In this document: one piece after another, positions 1 to 6,781 of the stretch | Numbering within the stretch: position 1 is the stretch's first letter | Layout: each line of letters opens with the position of its first letter | From: Methanomicrobiales archaeon HGW-Methanomicrobiales-3 | GTDB taxonomy: Archaea > Halobacteriota > Methanomicrobia > Methanomicrobiales > Methanospirillaceae | Length of the DNA: 32,255 nucleotides | NCBI GenBank assembly: GCA_002839605.1 | Contig: PGYK01000014.1 | Location: 1 to 32,255 of the forward strand | Direction of reading: 5' to 3' | Made by a program: the position numbers and the translations under genes | Notes under the pieces: generated by a model | Seen by the model: the letters and a program-made list of their open reading frames with translations, nothing else | Databases searched by the model: none | What the model was told of the DNA's origin: nothing

Positions 1-6
1 GGGGCG

Positions 7-498
7 GTGACGCCCCACAAAGGAAAGACTGCTGAACAGAAGATGACGAAAAAGCTGGCGCAAAGGAACCCGGACCAGGAGGAGAACGACACCCCGGTAC
101 CGGAGATCATCATCCATTCTCCGGTGGATGTAACCACTGAGCCGGATCCCGGGCGGACGCGGAGCACCGTGATCGTGTACGAGGCGATGAAACTCCTCCG
201 GAAATACGGGTATGAACCAGCAAAAATCCAGGAACCCTCGCTTCCCATCAATATCATGGGCATGAAGAAGAGCGGCACGCTCCTCATCTGTGCGATCCGC
301 TCGCGCCTGCCGGTGCCGAACGCGGCAAAGTTCCGCGAGAAAAATACCGGTAAGGTGGACTATCTCCGCCGTCTTGCCGGGCAGGTCAGGGACCGGATCA
401 TGATCTGGGTCTACTCACCGGCCTGCGGGTGGCGGTACTATCTTGTGTACCCGGGAGGTCTCCGGTATGATCTCGACTTCCCGAAGTCGATCCAATAA
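7..498 (+). CDS. Unrecognised basic protein, possibly 5'-incomplete
   Basis: I do not recognise this family. The frame is open to the left window edge, so the true start may lie outside. Inside the window the candidates are a GTG at 7 and an ATG at 43, and neither has a well-spaced ribosome binding site. The first 50 residues are charged and probably disordered. From about residue 55 there is a compact domain: a helix (VYEAMKLLRKYGYEP), strands containing INIMGMKKSGTLLICAIRSR, a lysine-rich helix, then IMIWVYSPACGWRYYLVYP near the end. The helix-strand-strand layout with a hydrophobic IWVYSP strand recalls restriction-endonuclease-like folds, but I see no certain PD-(D/E)xK triad, so this is only a guess. 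A T-rich stretch just after the stop could end transcription. Sure that it is coding; function unknown. Confidence 0.7.
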   Translation: MTPHKGKTAEQKMTKKLAQRNPDQEENDTPVPEIIIHSPVDVTTEPDPGRTRSTVIVYEAMKLLRKYGYEPAKIQEPSLPINIMGMKKSGTLLICAIRSRLPVPNAAKFREKNTGKVDYLRRLAGQVRDRIMIWVYSPACGWRYYLVYPGGLRYDLDFPKSIQ

Positions 499-516
499 CC
501 CCCTTCTCTTTTTTCC
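496..516 (+). terminator. T-rich transcription stop
   Basis: Directly after the stop codon of the first gene the coding strand reads as a pyrimidine tract with a run of six T (about 506-511). Archaeal RNA polymerase often terminates at such oligo-T tracts without a strong hairpin. This is inferred from position and composition only. Confidence 0.4.
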
Positions 517-922
517 TCCAATGAAAGCCGTGTTAGGAAATGCTGCCCCCCCGTACGCCAGCCTTCCCCAAGTGGGGGCGGGGGCGTTTGCGGGAAAACG
601 AGTCCGGTTCGGGCACTCCGTCATTATCGTTAAACAGGGATTGCCATACGCGTGCGGACCAGAGTGAACGCGGAGCCCCCGAACGCGTCATCAGTTCCGC
701 AATTTTTCCGATCAATTCTTTGTAATTTACGCCCCGATCAATCCCGATCCGCGCCGAACCGCCCGGAATCACGTACCGGGCCTGCATCACCTCCCGATTG
801 CCCCCCCGGGAATTATCGGTTATATCTCAACTGCCCATGCTTGTATGTCAAAGGGCGCCCCGCGACACAAAACAAGGAAGATCCGGAGGATCTCCCGCAA
901 GACAAAAACGGAGAGAAAAAAC
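517..922. other. Non-coding gap with a possible promoter
   Basis: No convincing gene lies here. Short open frames on both strands are low in complexity and overlap each other. A TATA-like element (TTATATC, about 818-825) sits roughly 25 nt before an ATG at 845 and about 100 nt before the preferred ATG at 923, and is the likely promoter of the next gene. GC-rich inverted segments (around 547-580) may form weak hairpins. Confidence 0.4.
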
Positions 923-1426
923 ATGGCAGACTTTACCACAAGCAACACCACGAAGAGCGCGGTCCGCAAGCTCGCGGAACCGCTCGCAGATGTGACTGCC
1001 TTTGACAACATTGTCCAGGGCGTCGTAACGAACAACTCCTTCCAGTGTACGATGTACAACCAGGGAGGGGCCGACTACCCGGGGGTATTCCGCAGCAAAC
1101 AGGGATACACTGCACGGGTCATCTACCAGGATGAATTTGCAAAGACCATTGCCCTGATCACGGTCCGGGCACCCACCATCGCGGCATTCACCGCGGTCGC
1201 CAACCAGATCGCTGCCGACCCCGACCTCGCAACCGCCCTTGGCGGAACCCCGGTCCGGGACTACGGTGGCGAGAAGTACGCGGCAACCCTGAAATGCCAC
1301 GATGCCAACGGGGAGCTCTACTTCGTGAACTTCAGCCGGGAGCAGGTGACCCTCACCTCCTACTCGGACGAAGCGATCCGGAGCAGGGTCGAGACCTGGG
1401 CGGACACCGTAGCGGCACTGGCCTGA
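923..1426 (+). CDS. Unknown 167-aa protein, paralogue of the gene at 30100-30603
   Basis: Family not recognised. The start ATG at 923 is chosen because GGAG lies 9 nt upstream, giving 167 residues, exactly the length of the paralogue near the right end of the window. An in-frame ATG at 845 about 25 nt after a TATA-like element would add 26 basic residues as a leaderless start. The two paralogues share an N-terminal M-x-DF start, the pattern ADVTAF...V..N, a central YTA strand, and a C-terminal block including LKCHDANGELYFVNFSREQ, then TLTSYSD and RVETW. No signal peptide or membrane segment is visible, so it is probably cytosolic. The conserved Cys-His (CHD) pair could bind metal or be catalytic, which is speculation. 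A 39-aa membrane peptide follows 10 nt downstream in the same transcription unit. Confidence 0.8.
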   Translation: MADFTTSNTTKSAVRKLAEPLADVTAFDNIVQGVVTNNSFQCTMYNQGGADYPGVFRSKQGYTARVIYQDEFAKTIALITVRAPTIAAFTAVANQIAADPDLATALGGTPVRDYGGEKYAATLKCHDANGELYFVNFSREQVTLTSYSDEAIRSRVETWADTVAALA

Positions 1427-1436
1427 GGAAAAAGAG

Positions 1437-1556
1437 ATGGAAACCGAACTCATCATCACCGCCTCCTTCCTCGGCGCAGGGCTGATCGCCTACGTGATCG
1501 TGCCCGGCCTCCTCGTGGTCTGGGACCGGGTCCTCGACCACATCGGCAAGGTATAA
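1437..1556 (+). CDS. Tiny single-pass membrane protein (39 aa)
   Basis: A short frame starting METELIITASFLGAGLIAYV and ending in a charged tail (WDRVLDHIGKV). Residues 4-29 form one hydrophobic helix, so this is a predicted single-span membrane peptide. The ribosome binding site GAGG overlaps the stop codon of the preceding gene and the spacing to ATG is 8 nt. This close coupling, and a terminator hairpin about 20 nt downstream, make it likely to be a real gene cotranscribed with the 167-aa protein. No function can be assigned; a membrane anchor or partner for the upstream protein is an inference from linkage only. Confidence 0.6.
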   Translation: METELIITASFLGAGLIAYVIVPGLLVVWDRVLDHIGKV

Positions 1557-1577
1557 CGTACAGCAGGATGAACAACC

Positions 1578-1614
1578 GGGGCGGGGGGCTCACCCCCTGC
1601 CCTTACCCTTTTTT
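1578..1614 (+). terminator. GC hairpin followed by T-run
   Basis: A left arm GGGCGGGGG (1579-1587) and a right arm CCCCCTGCCC (1593-1602) pair with one mismatch or bulge around a short loop. A run of six T follows at 1609-1614. It lies about 20 nt after the stop of the 39-aa membrane peptide and looks like the end of that two-gene transcript. Confidence 0.6.
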
Positions 1615-1841
1615 CGCGCTCTCTCCCGGCGCGCGATTGCCCCCCATTCTTCGACAGGACGATATCTCTCTTCAAAAAAATTCCCCGGGCACGGCGGTTT
1701 TTCTCAGGTCCGTTGCATCCGAAAAATCCGGTTTGCTGGTGCAACCGGGACCGGGATCGCGGGAGTGCGGGTTTCAGCCATGATCCGGTTCTTCTAAAAA
1801 AAACCGGACCGTGATGGAAAAAGAAAAACCGGATCGTGATT

Positions 1842-1881
1842 GATCCGGAATTGTTTTTCAATCGCGATCGTGATCGCGTTT
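1842..1881 (+). repeat. 40-mer direct repeat, copy A
   Basis: This 40-nt segment, starting GATCCGGAATTGTTTTTC and ending in a near-palindromic stretch (CGCGATCGTGATCGCG), recurs at 2123-2162 in the same orientation with a single base difference (A versus G at position 19). It forms the left border of the 25-bp repeat array. Confidence 0.85.
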
Positions 1882-1887
1882 GATTTT

Positions 1888-2122
1888 TCAAAATCAAAGT
1901 CTGCTTGAAATTTTTCAATCAAAGTCTGCTCAAAAAATTTCAATCAGGGTCCGGTTGCGAAATGGTAAGCTGATCTGTATGGGTTCCGGCCGGATGCTCA
2001 CGTCAGAGCAACTGGACCATACAACGGATTTCAATCAAAGTCCGCTCAGAAATTTTCAATCAAGGTCTGCTCAAAAAAATTCAATCACGATCCGGTTGAA
2101 AAAAGAAAATCAAAGTCCGATC
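1888..2122 (+). repeat. 25-bp iterated direct repeats, two groups
   Basis: Degenerate units with approximate consensus TCAATCAAAGTCYGCTCARA plus an A/T tail begin at about 1890, 1915 and 1940, then at 2031, 2056, 2081 and 2106. Within each group the spacing is exactly 25 nt. The two groups are separated by about 66 nt of unrelated sequence. Units 3 and 6 carry GGTCCGGTTG or GATCCGGTTG in place of the AGTCTGCTC core. There are no unique spacers, so this is not a CRISPR array. The regular spacing resembles iterons or clustered protein-binding sites. Confidence 0.75.
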
Positions 2123-2162
2123 GATCCGGAATTGTTTTTCGATCGCGATCGTGATCGCGTTT
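2123..2162 (+). repeat. 40-mer direct repeat, copy B
   Basis: The second copy of the 40-mer, same orientation as 1842-1881, differing at one base and lying 281 nt downstream. It closes the right side of the iterated block, 25 nt before the 3' end of the minus-strand prenyltransferase gene. Confidence 0.85.
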
Positions 2163-2186
2163 ACAAAACCAAAACCGGAACCCGGC

Positions 2187-3089
2187 TCAAACCCCCACGA
2201 GTGCCCCGGCACAGATCCCCGCAGCATACAGCACCATTGCGACGTGGAAACACGGCAGGACTCTCAACGCTGCGTCCGGCGACTTGTCCCGCAGGATGAC
2301 ACCATTCGCGCACAGGAGCAGTACCAGCCCCGCGAGAATCCCCATGCGGGCAAGCCAGCCCAGCTCTGCCATGAAGAGGAACGCAGTAACGATATGAAGC
2401 GCGGTGAACCCGAAGATCCAGTATGCCGTCGCGGTCTCGCTGAATAATACCGGTACCGATTTCATCCCCCGGGCCCGGTCGTTTGCCACATCGATCAGGT
2501 CATTCACACCCAGATGAGCAAGAGCGAACGGGTAGAAGAAGACAAAGAACAACAGCGCGGTCACATCCGGGCTCCCCACGCAGAGATAGCCGGCCACCGG
2601 AAAGAGGGCAAAGTCCGTCCGGCCGATGATCTGGGCAAACGGACGCTTCTGCTCCCGCTTCTCCTCCTGGTAGAAGATCTCGATCGCATAACAGTAGAAC
2701 ATCAGGAGGAGGACGTAGATGGAATGCGGGTACGGGAGCGTCAGGATGAGCCCCGCAGTGAGGGTGACAAGGCCGATGACAAGCCCTGCCGCAACCCGGG
2801 GGGAGATGAGCCCGTCGGGAATTGGTCGGGTGCCAAAGAGCCGCCAGTAGCGGGTGAGCCGGTTGCGCTCCACGTCCTTTGCATCGAAGGTGCGGTCAAT
2901 GTAATCGTTCAGGACGAGCCCGGCTTCGAAGCCGAAGAACCCGATCAGGGCGACTTTTCCAAGCGCAAACCACGAGAATCCGCCATACGTTGTCGTGGCA
3001 AGGAGATAGCCGGAACAGAAGAGGAGTGGCCAGGCAAAGAAGAACTGGAGCCGGAACAGGTCCACGTACGCCCGGAGGGTTGCATGCAT
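2187..3089 (-). CDS. UbiA-family membrane prenyltransferase
   Basis: Integral membrane protein of about 300 residues with eight or nine hydrophobic helices. The first Asp-rich motif is NDYIDRTFD (about 62-70) and the second lies in NDLIDVANDRARG (about 197-209). These bind the Mg-diphosphate of the polyprenyl donor in the UbiA family. The length fits that family. The acceptor cannot be told: archaeal members make the ether lipid digeranylgeranylglyceryl phosphate, quinones or haem A. The insertion after the first motif (KDVERNRLTRYWRLFGTRPIPDG) departs from the usual compact form, so I do not call it the lipid enzyme. The ATG at 3089 is preferred; a GTG at 3092 is directly adjacent. A TATA-like CCTAAAT lies about 28 nt upstream, so a nearly leaderless mRNA is likely. 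It is divergent from the GNAT gene. Confidence 0.85.
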   Translation of the reverse strand: MHATLRAYVDLFRLQFFFAWPLLFCSGYLLATTTYGGFSWFALGKVALIGFFGFEAGLVLNDYIDRTFDAKDVERNRLTRYWRLFGTRPIPDGLISPRVAAGLVIGLVTLTAGLILTLPYPHSIYVLLLMFYCYAIEIFYQEEKREQKRPFAQIIGRTDFALFPVAGYLCVGSPDVTALLFFVFFYPFALAHLGVNDLIDVANDRARGMKSVPVLFSETATAYWIFGFTALHIVTAFLFMAELGWLARMGILAGLVLLLCANGVILRDKSPDAALRVLPCFHVAMVLYAAGICAGALVGV

Positions 3090-3200
3090 CACGAAAAGAT
3101 AGGCGCTATTGCCTCATTTAGGCTTTCCTCCGCTTCTTTTTACCGTTTTTTATGGAATTCTGGGGTGCCCCTTATCTTGCCTGCCATCCAAGAGAGAAGG

Positions 3201-3737
3201 ATGGATTCCTATATCATCCGGCCGGAACTTCCAACCGATGCAGCTGCGATATTCGAAGTCCACCTCCAGGCATTTGCGCAGGACGGGGAATCCCGGCTCG
3301 TAAATGCCCTTCGGGAAGACGGAAATATCAACCCGGACCTCTCTCTTGTCGCCGTCCATGACGGGAGGATCATCGGGCACATCCTCTTTTGCAGGATTGC
3401 CATCATCTCCGGAACCGTCGAGACCGCCGCGCTTGCGCTCGCCCCGCTCGGTGTTCACCAGGACTACCAGTGCCGGGGCATCGGTGCTGCCCTCATCGAG
3501 ACGGGACTGGAGGAATGCCGGCGTCTCGGTCACCGAATCGTGATTGTGGTCGGCCACCCCGGGTATTACCCCCGCTTCGGCTTCACCGCTGCAAAGGAGT
3601 CCGGCATCTCCGCTCCTTTCCCGTGCCCGGACGATGCGTTCATGGCACTGCCCCTCCGGCCCGGCGCCCTCGATGGTATCGGCGGCACCGTCCGGTACCC
3701 GGTCGCATTCGATACCGTTGGCGCCCACACGTCATAA
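3201..3737 (+). CDS. GNAT N-acetyltransferase, YhbS-like
   Basis: A 178-residue acetyltransferase of the GNAT fold, which moves an acetyl group from acetyl-CoA to an amine. The start MDSYIIRPELPTDAAAIFEV is the typical N-terminal GNAT strand. The acetyl-CoA binding motif A is LGVHQDYQCRGIGAALIETG (Q-x-x-G-x-G/A type) at about 85-105. The segment VVGHPGYYPRFGF is characteristic of the YhbS branch. The frame stays open far upstream, opposite the prenyltransferase gene, but homology starts at the ATG at 3201, so the shorter form is used. A TATA-like TTTTTTATGG lies about 50 nt upstream. The substrate is unknown. Confidence 0.85.
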   Translation: MDSYIIRPELPTDAAAIFEVHLQAFAQDGESRLVNALREDGNINPDLSLVAVHDGRIIGHILFCRIAIISGTVETAALALAPLGVHQDYQCRGIGAALIETGLEECRRLGHRIVIVVGHPGYYPRFGFTAAKESGISAPFPCPDDAFMALPLRPGALDGIGGTVRYPVAFDTVGAHTS

Positions 3738-3812
3738 GGGAGATACGGATCAGGCGTCTGTTCTGTATCCATACCCATTTTACCTTCTTCTGCCAACCTA
3801 CCATACGATAGC

Positions 3813-5054
3813 GTGACGCCCCACACCCCGCATCCCGATCCGGATCTCATAACCATTCTCCGTACCGTGCGGGGTCACGAGGGCTCACCAATATCGTCGG
3901 ATATGCTGGATTGCGGGGATTTGAAAATACCCCGGTATACCGCCGAGTTCTGGACCTCCCGCCAGCGGCAGGCCTCCTCCATCCACGAGATCTCCTACCG
4001 GGCCTGCTTCAAGCCCCAGCTCCCCCGGTTCTTCATCGAACGCCTGACAAGCGCAGGCGATCTGGTGTATGACCCGTTCAGCGGGCGAGGAACGACCGTC
4101 ATCGAGGCCGGCCTCTGCGGGAGGAATGTTGTGGCAAACGATGCCAACCCGCTCTCGCGGATCATGACAGAACCCCGGTTCTTTCCCCCGGATCCGGCAG
4201 CTCTTGAGAAGCGCCTGAGTGCCATTCCGAAGCTGTCAAAGACCGCGGATATCGACCTGTCCATGTTCTTCCATCCCGACACGGAGAACGAGATCGTCTC
4301 AATAAAAGAGTATCTTATTGACCGGAACGAGCATGCACGGATGGACCAGATCGACCGCTGGATCGCGATGGTTGCAACCAACCGGCTGACCGGCCATTCA
4401 AAAGGGTTCTTCTCGGTCTATACCCTGCCCCCCAACCAGGCAGTCTCGCAGCAGAGCCAGCAGCGGATCAACAAAAAACGCGGGCAGGTTCCCGAGTACC
4501 GCGACACCCACCAGATCATCCAAAAAAAGAGCCGGAGCCTGCTGCGTTCGATCACCCCCCCAGAATCGGCAAACCTCACCCGTGCCGGAAAGAGTGCGCT
4601 CTTTTTGACCGGCGATGCCCGCGATACTCCGAAAATCCAGGACAATTCCGTCCAGCTCACGGTCACCTCCCCGCCATTCCTTGACATCGTCCAGTACCAT
4701 GAGGATAACTGGCTGCGCTGCTGGTTCAATAATCTTGACGGTGACGGTATCGCAAAGGAGATCACCATGGCACGAACCGTTGATTCGTGGTGTTCCGTCA
4801 TGGGCCGGGTATTTGCAGAACTCTATCGCATCACAAAGCCCGGGGGGTACGTAGCCTTCGAAGTCGGCGAGGTGCGCCGGAAGTCGGTCCGGCTCGACGA
4901 GCAGGTCATCCCGCCCGGCACTGCCGCCGGGTTCACCTGCCTGGGCGTCCTCATCAACCAGCAGGTCTTCACCAAGACCTCGAACATCTGGGGCATTGAC
5001 AACAATTCCTGCGGTACGAACACGAACCGGATCGTGGTCTTCAAAAAAGACTGA
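3813..5054 (+). CDS. SAM-dependent DNA methyltransferase (N4-cytosine/N6-adenine type)
   Basis: A 413-residue amino-methyltransferase. The SAM-binding motif is DPFSGRGTT (residues 87-95) followed by an acidic strand (VVANDAN). The catalytic motif is TSPPF (285-289), the (S/T/D)PP(Y/F) signature; the TSPP form is common in N4-cytosine enzymes, so m4C is a fair guess. The SAM motif precedes the catalytic motif, with about 190 residues between them that may hold target recognition. No restriction endonuclease lies beside it, so it looks solitary; regulatory or protective methylation is possible. The start is uncertain: GTG at 3813 has no clear ribosome binding site, and an ATG at 3903 is the next option. 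It lies 75 nt after the GNAT gene on the same strand. Confidence 0.85.
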   Translation: MTPHTPHPDPDLITILRTVRGHEGSPISSDMLDCGDLKIPRYTAEFWTSRQRQASSIHEISYRACFKPQLPRFFIERLTSAGDLVYDPFSGRGTTVIEAGLCGRNVVANDANPLSRIMTEPRFFPPDPAALEKRLSAIPKLSKTADIDLSMFFHPDTENEIVSIKEYLIDRNEHARMDQIDRWIAMVATNRLTGHSKGFFSVYTLPPNQAVSQQSQQRINKKRGQVPEYRDTHQIIQKKSRSLLRSITPPESANLTRAGKSALFLTGDARDTPKIQDNSVQLTVTSPPFLDIVQYHEDNWLRCWFNNLDGDGIAKEITMARTVDSWCSVMGRVFAELYRITKPGGYVAFEVGEVRRKSVRLDEQVIPPGTAAGFTCLGVLINQQVFTKTSNIWGIDNNSCGTNTNRIVVFKKD

Positions 5055-5169
5055 TGGGATCCCGGTCAGCAATCCGTACCCCCCCAAATCTTGATATTTC
5101 CTTAAAAGGAATACGATAAGCAGCAGATTCGGGCCGGGCCCCGTTTTGCCGGATTTGAGGGACGATAAA

Positions 5170-6231
5170 ATGCCTGTGGGTTCTTGTCTGATGAAGCGGT
5201 ATGGCCGGTATCTCCTCCTTCTTCTCGTCGTCCTGTCAGCCCTCTGCGCCCCGGCTTTTGGCGAACAGGGCAGCCCGGGCGAGTTTGAGATCCGGCAGGC
5301 ACATCTCGACTGGGTTGCGTTCACTACGGAAACCGAGATGAACGCTGCCATCACCTACATCTTTCCCCTCTACAGCACCGACACCGCCCGGCTGAACGCG
5401 CTGCTTGCAGACTATAAAGAGCAGGAAGCGCTCATCGCACCGGCAACCAGCAAACGGGATCTTGAGAACATCACGGCACGGCTGCGGGTGATAACCGCAG
5501 AGTTCCGGAACGAGTCCAACGTCCAGATGGAGATCGGGCACGGGAAACCGGATCTCCTTTCCGGGCAGGTCGGGGCAGCCACAACCAGTAACCCGTATAT
5601 CGTGGAGAGAGAGCAGGCCTACTGGAGCATCCGCAGGACAAACCAGGTCAGGGATTTCGATGCATGGGTAAAGGAATCGCAGGCGTCCCTTGATACCCTG
5701 AAAACGCAGGGCTTTGATGCCGCACAAGCACAGCGGACGCTCGATGTTATCGGGTCAAAACGACCTGATCTTGATGCAGCGCTTGCCGCAAAGAGCGGGG
5801 AGCGGATCGCTGATATCAACGGGGAGATCCTGCCCCTCACCCGCCAGCTGGGAGAGCAGGTGCAGGAAGCGCAGGCAGGGGTCTCCGAGACAGAGCGGAT
5901 GCAGTTCTTTGTAGAACAGGGGTACCGGGCAGTGGCACAGGCGGACCAGATCAACAACGATCTTATCGTCATCCTTCTCGATATCGGCCCCCCGGAAACC
6001 AGCCTGCGCCAGCTGAAGATCGATCTTGCTGCAATGGACCGGATGCTCAAAGCCGGAAACCCTTCCCTGGCAAAGACACCGTTCCTGAAAGTCAAAAAGG
6101 ATCTCAAGGACCTCTCGATGGCATACCGCGATACCGCAAACTCCGCGTCTCTCCCTCCCGATCTCACTGCTGCGTTACGGATCATGGTCATCACGCTCGA
6201 TAATGCCGCAGACCAGATGGAGGTGCAGTGA
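5170..6231 (+). CDS. Exported alpha-helical protein of unknown function
   Basis: The start ATG at 5170 follows GAGGG with an 8-nt spacer; an ATG at 5191 and a TTG at 5146 are less favoured. Residues 8-31 (MKRYGRYLLLLLVVLSALCA) form a signal peptide with a likely cleavage after APAFG. The mature part, about 320 residues, is almost entirely polar helix with heptad-like stretches, without cysteines or an enzyme motif. I do not recognise the family. It should lie outside the membrane. A palindromic AT-rich element (about 5100-5113, CTTAAAAGG) is a plausible TATA box. The stop codon overlaps the start of the next gene, so the two products are made together. Confidence 0.75.
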   Translation: MPVGSCLMKRYGRYLLLLLVVLSALCAPAFGEQGSPGEFEIRQAHLDWVAFTTETEMNAAITYIFPLYSTDTARLNALLADYKEQEALIAPATSKRDLENITARLRVITAEFRNESNVQMEIGHGKPDLLSGQVGAATTSNPYIVEREQAYWSIRRTNQVRDFDAWVKESQASLDTLKTQGFDAAQAQRTLDVIGSKRPDLDAALAAKSGERIADINGEILPLTRQLGEQVQEAQAGVSETERMQFFVEQGYRAVAQADQINNDLIVILLDIGPPETSLRQLKIDLAAMDRMLKAGNPSLAKTPFLKVKKDLKDLSMAYRDTANSASLPPDLTAALRIMVITLDNAADQMEVQ

Positions 6232-6695
6232 TGCAAAAGAATCGTCTTTTGGGAATGGTCATTGCATCCCTTCTTATCCTCTGCCTGCTCGTCACGGCCG
6301 GGTGCACCAGCATTCCCGGGCCCGAGCCCCGGAAAACGACGGCGCCGCAGCAGCCAACCGCCCCGGTCACGCCCCAGGGCACGATCGCGGTCCTGAAAAC
6401 CGCGACCCCGGTCACCGCCACGCCCGGGCCTGCGGTAACGCCGGTTGCCGTGCAGACCATGATCCCCCCCACCACCCCGCAGGGCACGTACGAGACCCGG
6501 ACATGTGCTGAACAGGGTGGCGCGATAGCCCGGCCCGGCGAGATGTGTCCCGGTACCTGGATCCGTGCAACGGACAGCTTCAGCTGCTGCAAGGAGATGC
6601 CGGTACCTTCCCTTGACCGCAACAGCACCCTCTCCATCGAACCGCTCGACCTGGAGATCGTGATGGACGATGCACCGGGCACCATCGTGCCCTGA
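6231..6695 (+). CDS. Cysteine-rich surface lipoprotein
   Basis: The ATG overlaps the upstream stop by one base (TGATG) and GGAGG lies 7 nt before it, showing translational coupling. The N-terminus is a lipoprotein signal: a hydrophobic helix then LLVTAGC, so cysteine 25 is the probable lipidated residue. A Pro/Thr-rich linker (about 28-85) with several TPT/PVT stretches follows and is likely glycosylated or extended. A small C-terminal domain has four cysteines in the order TCAEQGG...GEMCPGTW...DSFSCC. This pattern suggests two disulfides and matches small Cys domains common on surface proteins of these methanogens. 154 residues. The function, and any complex with the upstream exported protein, is inferred from linkage. 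Confidence 0.8.
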   Translation: MQKNRLLGMVIASLLILCLLVTAGCTSIPGPEPRKTTAPQQPTAPVTPQGTIAVLKTATPVTATPGPAVTPVAVQTMIPPTTPQGTYETRTCAEQGGAIARPGEMCPGTWIRATDSFSCCKEMPVPSLDRNSTLSIEPLDLEIVMDDAPGTIVP

Positions 6696-6781
6696 GGTCT
6701 CGTTTTTCCCGTAACGGGCCATAATCCCCCCGCCCGTGGTAAGAAGCACGCATTAAGTATGACCAGCGCAAATCTTTACCT

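Noticed and set aside
1842-2162. CRISPR array
   Set aside because: The repeats are directly adjacent at a 25-nt period with no unique spacers, are degenerate, and no cas genes are present.
2514-3200. N-terminal extension of the GNAT gene
   Set aside because: The 229 extra residues are antisense to the prenyltransferase gene, highly charged, and lie before the normal GNAT start.
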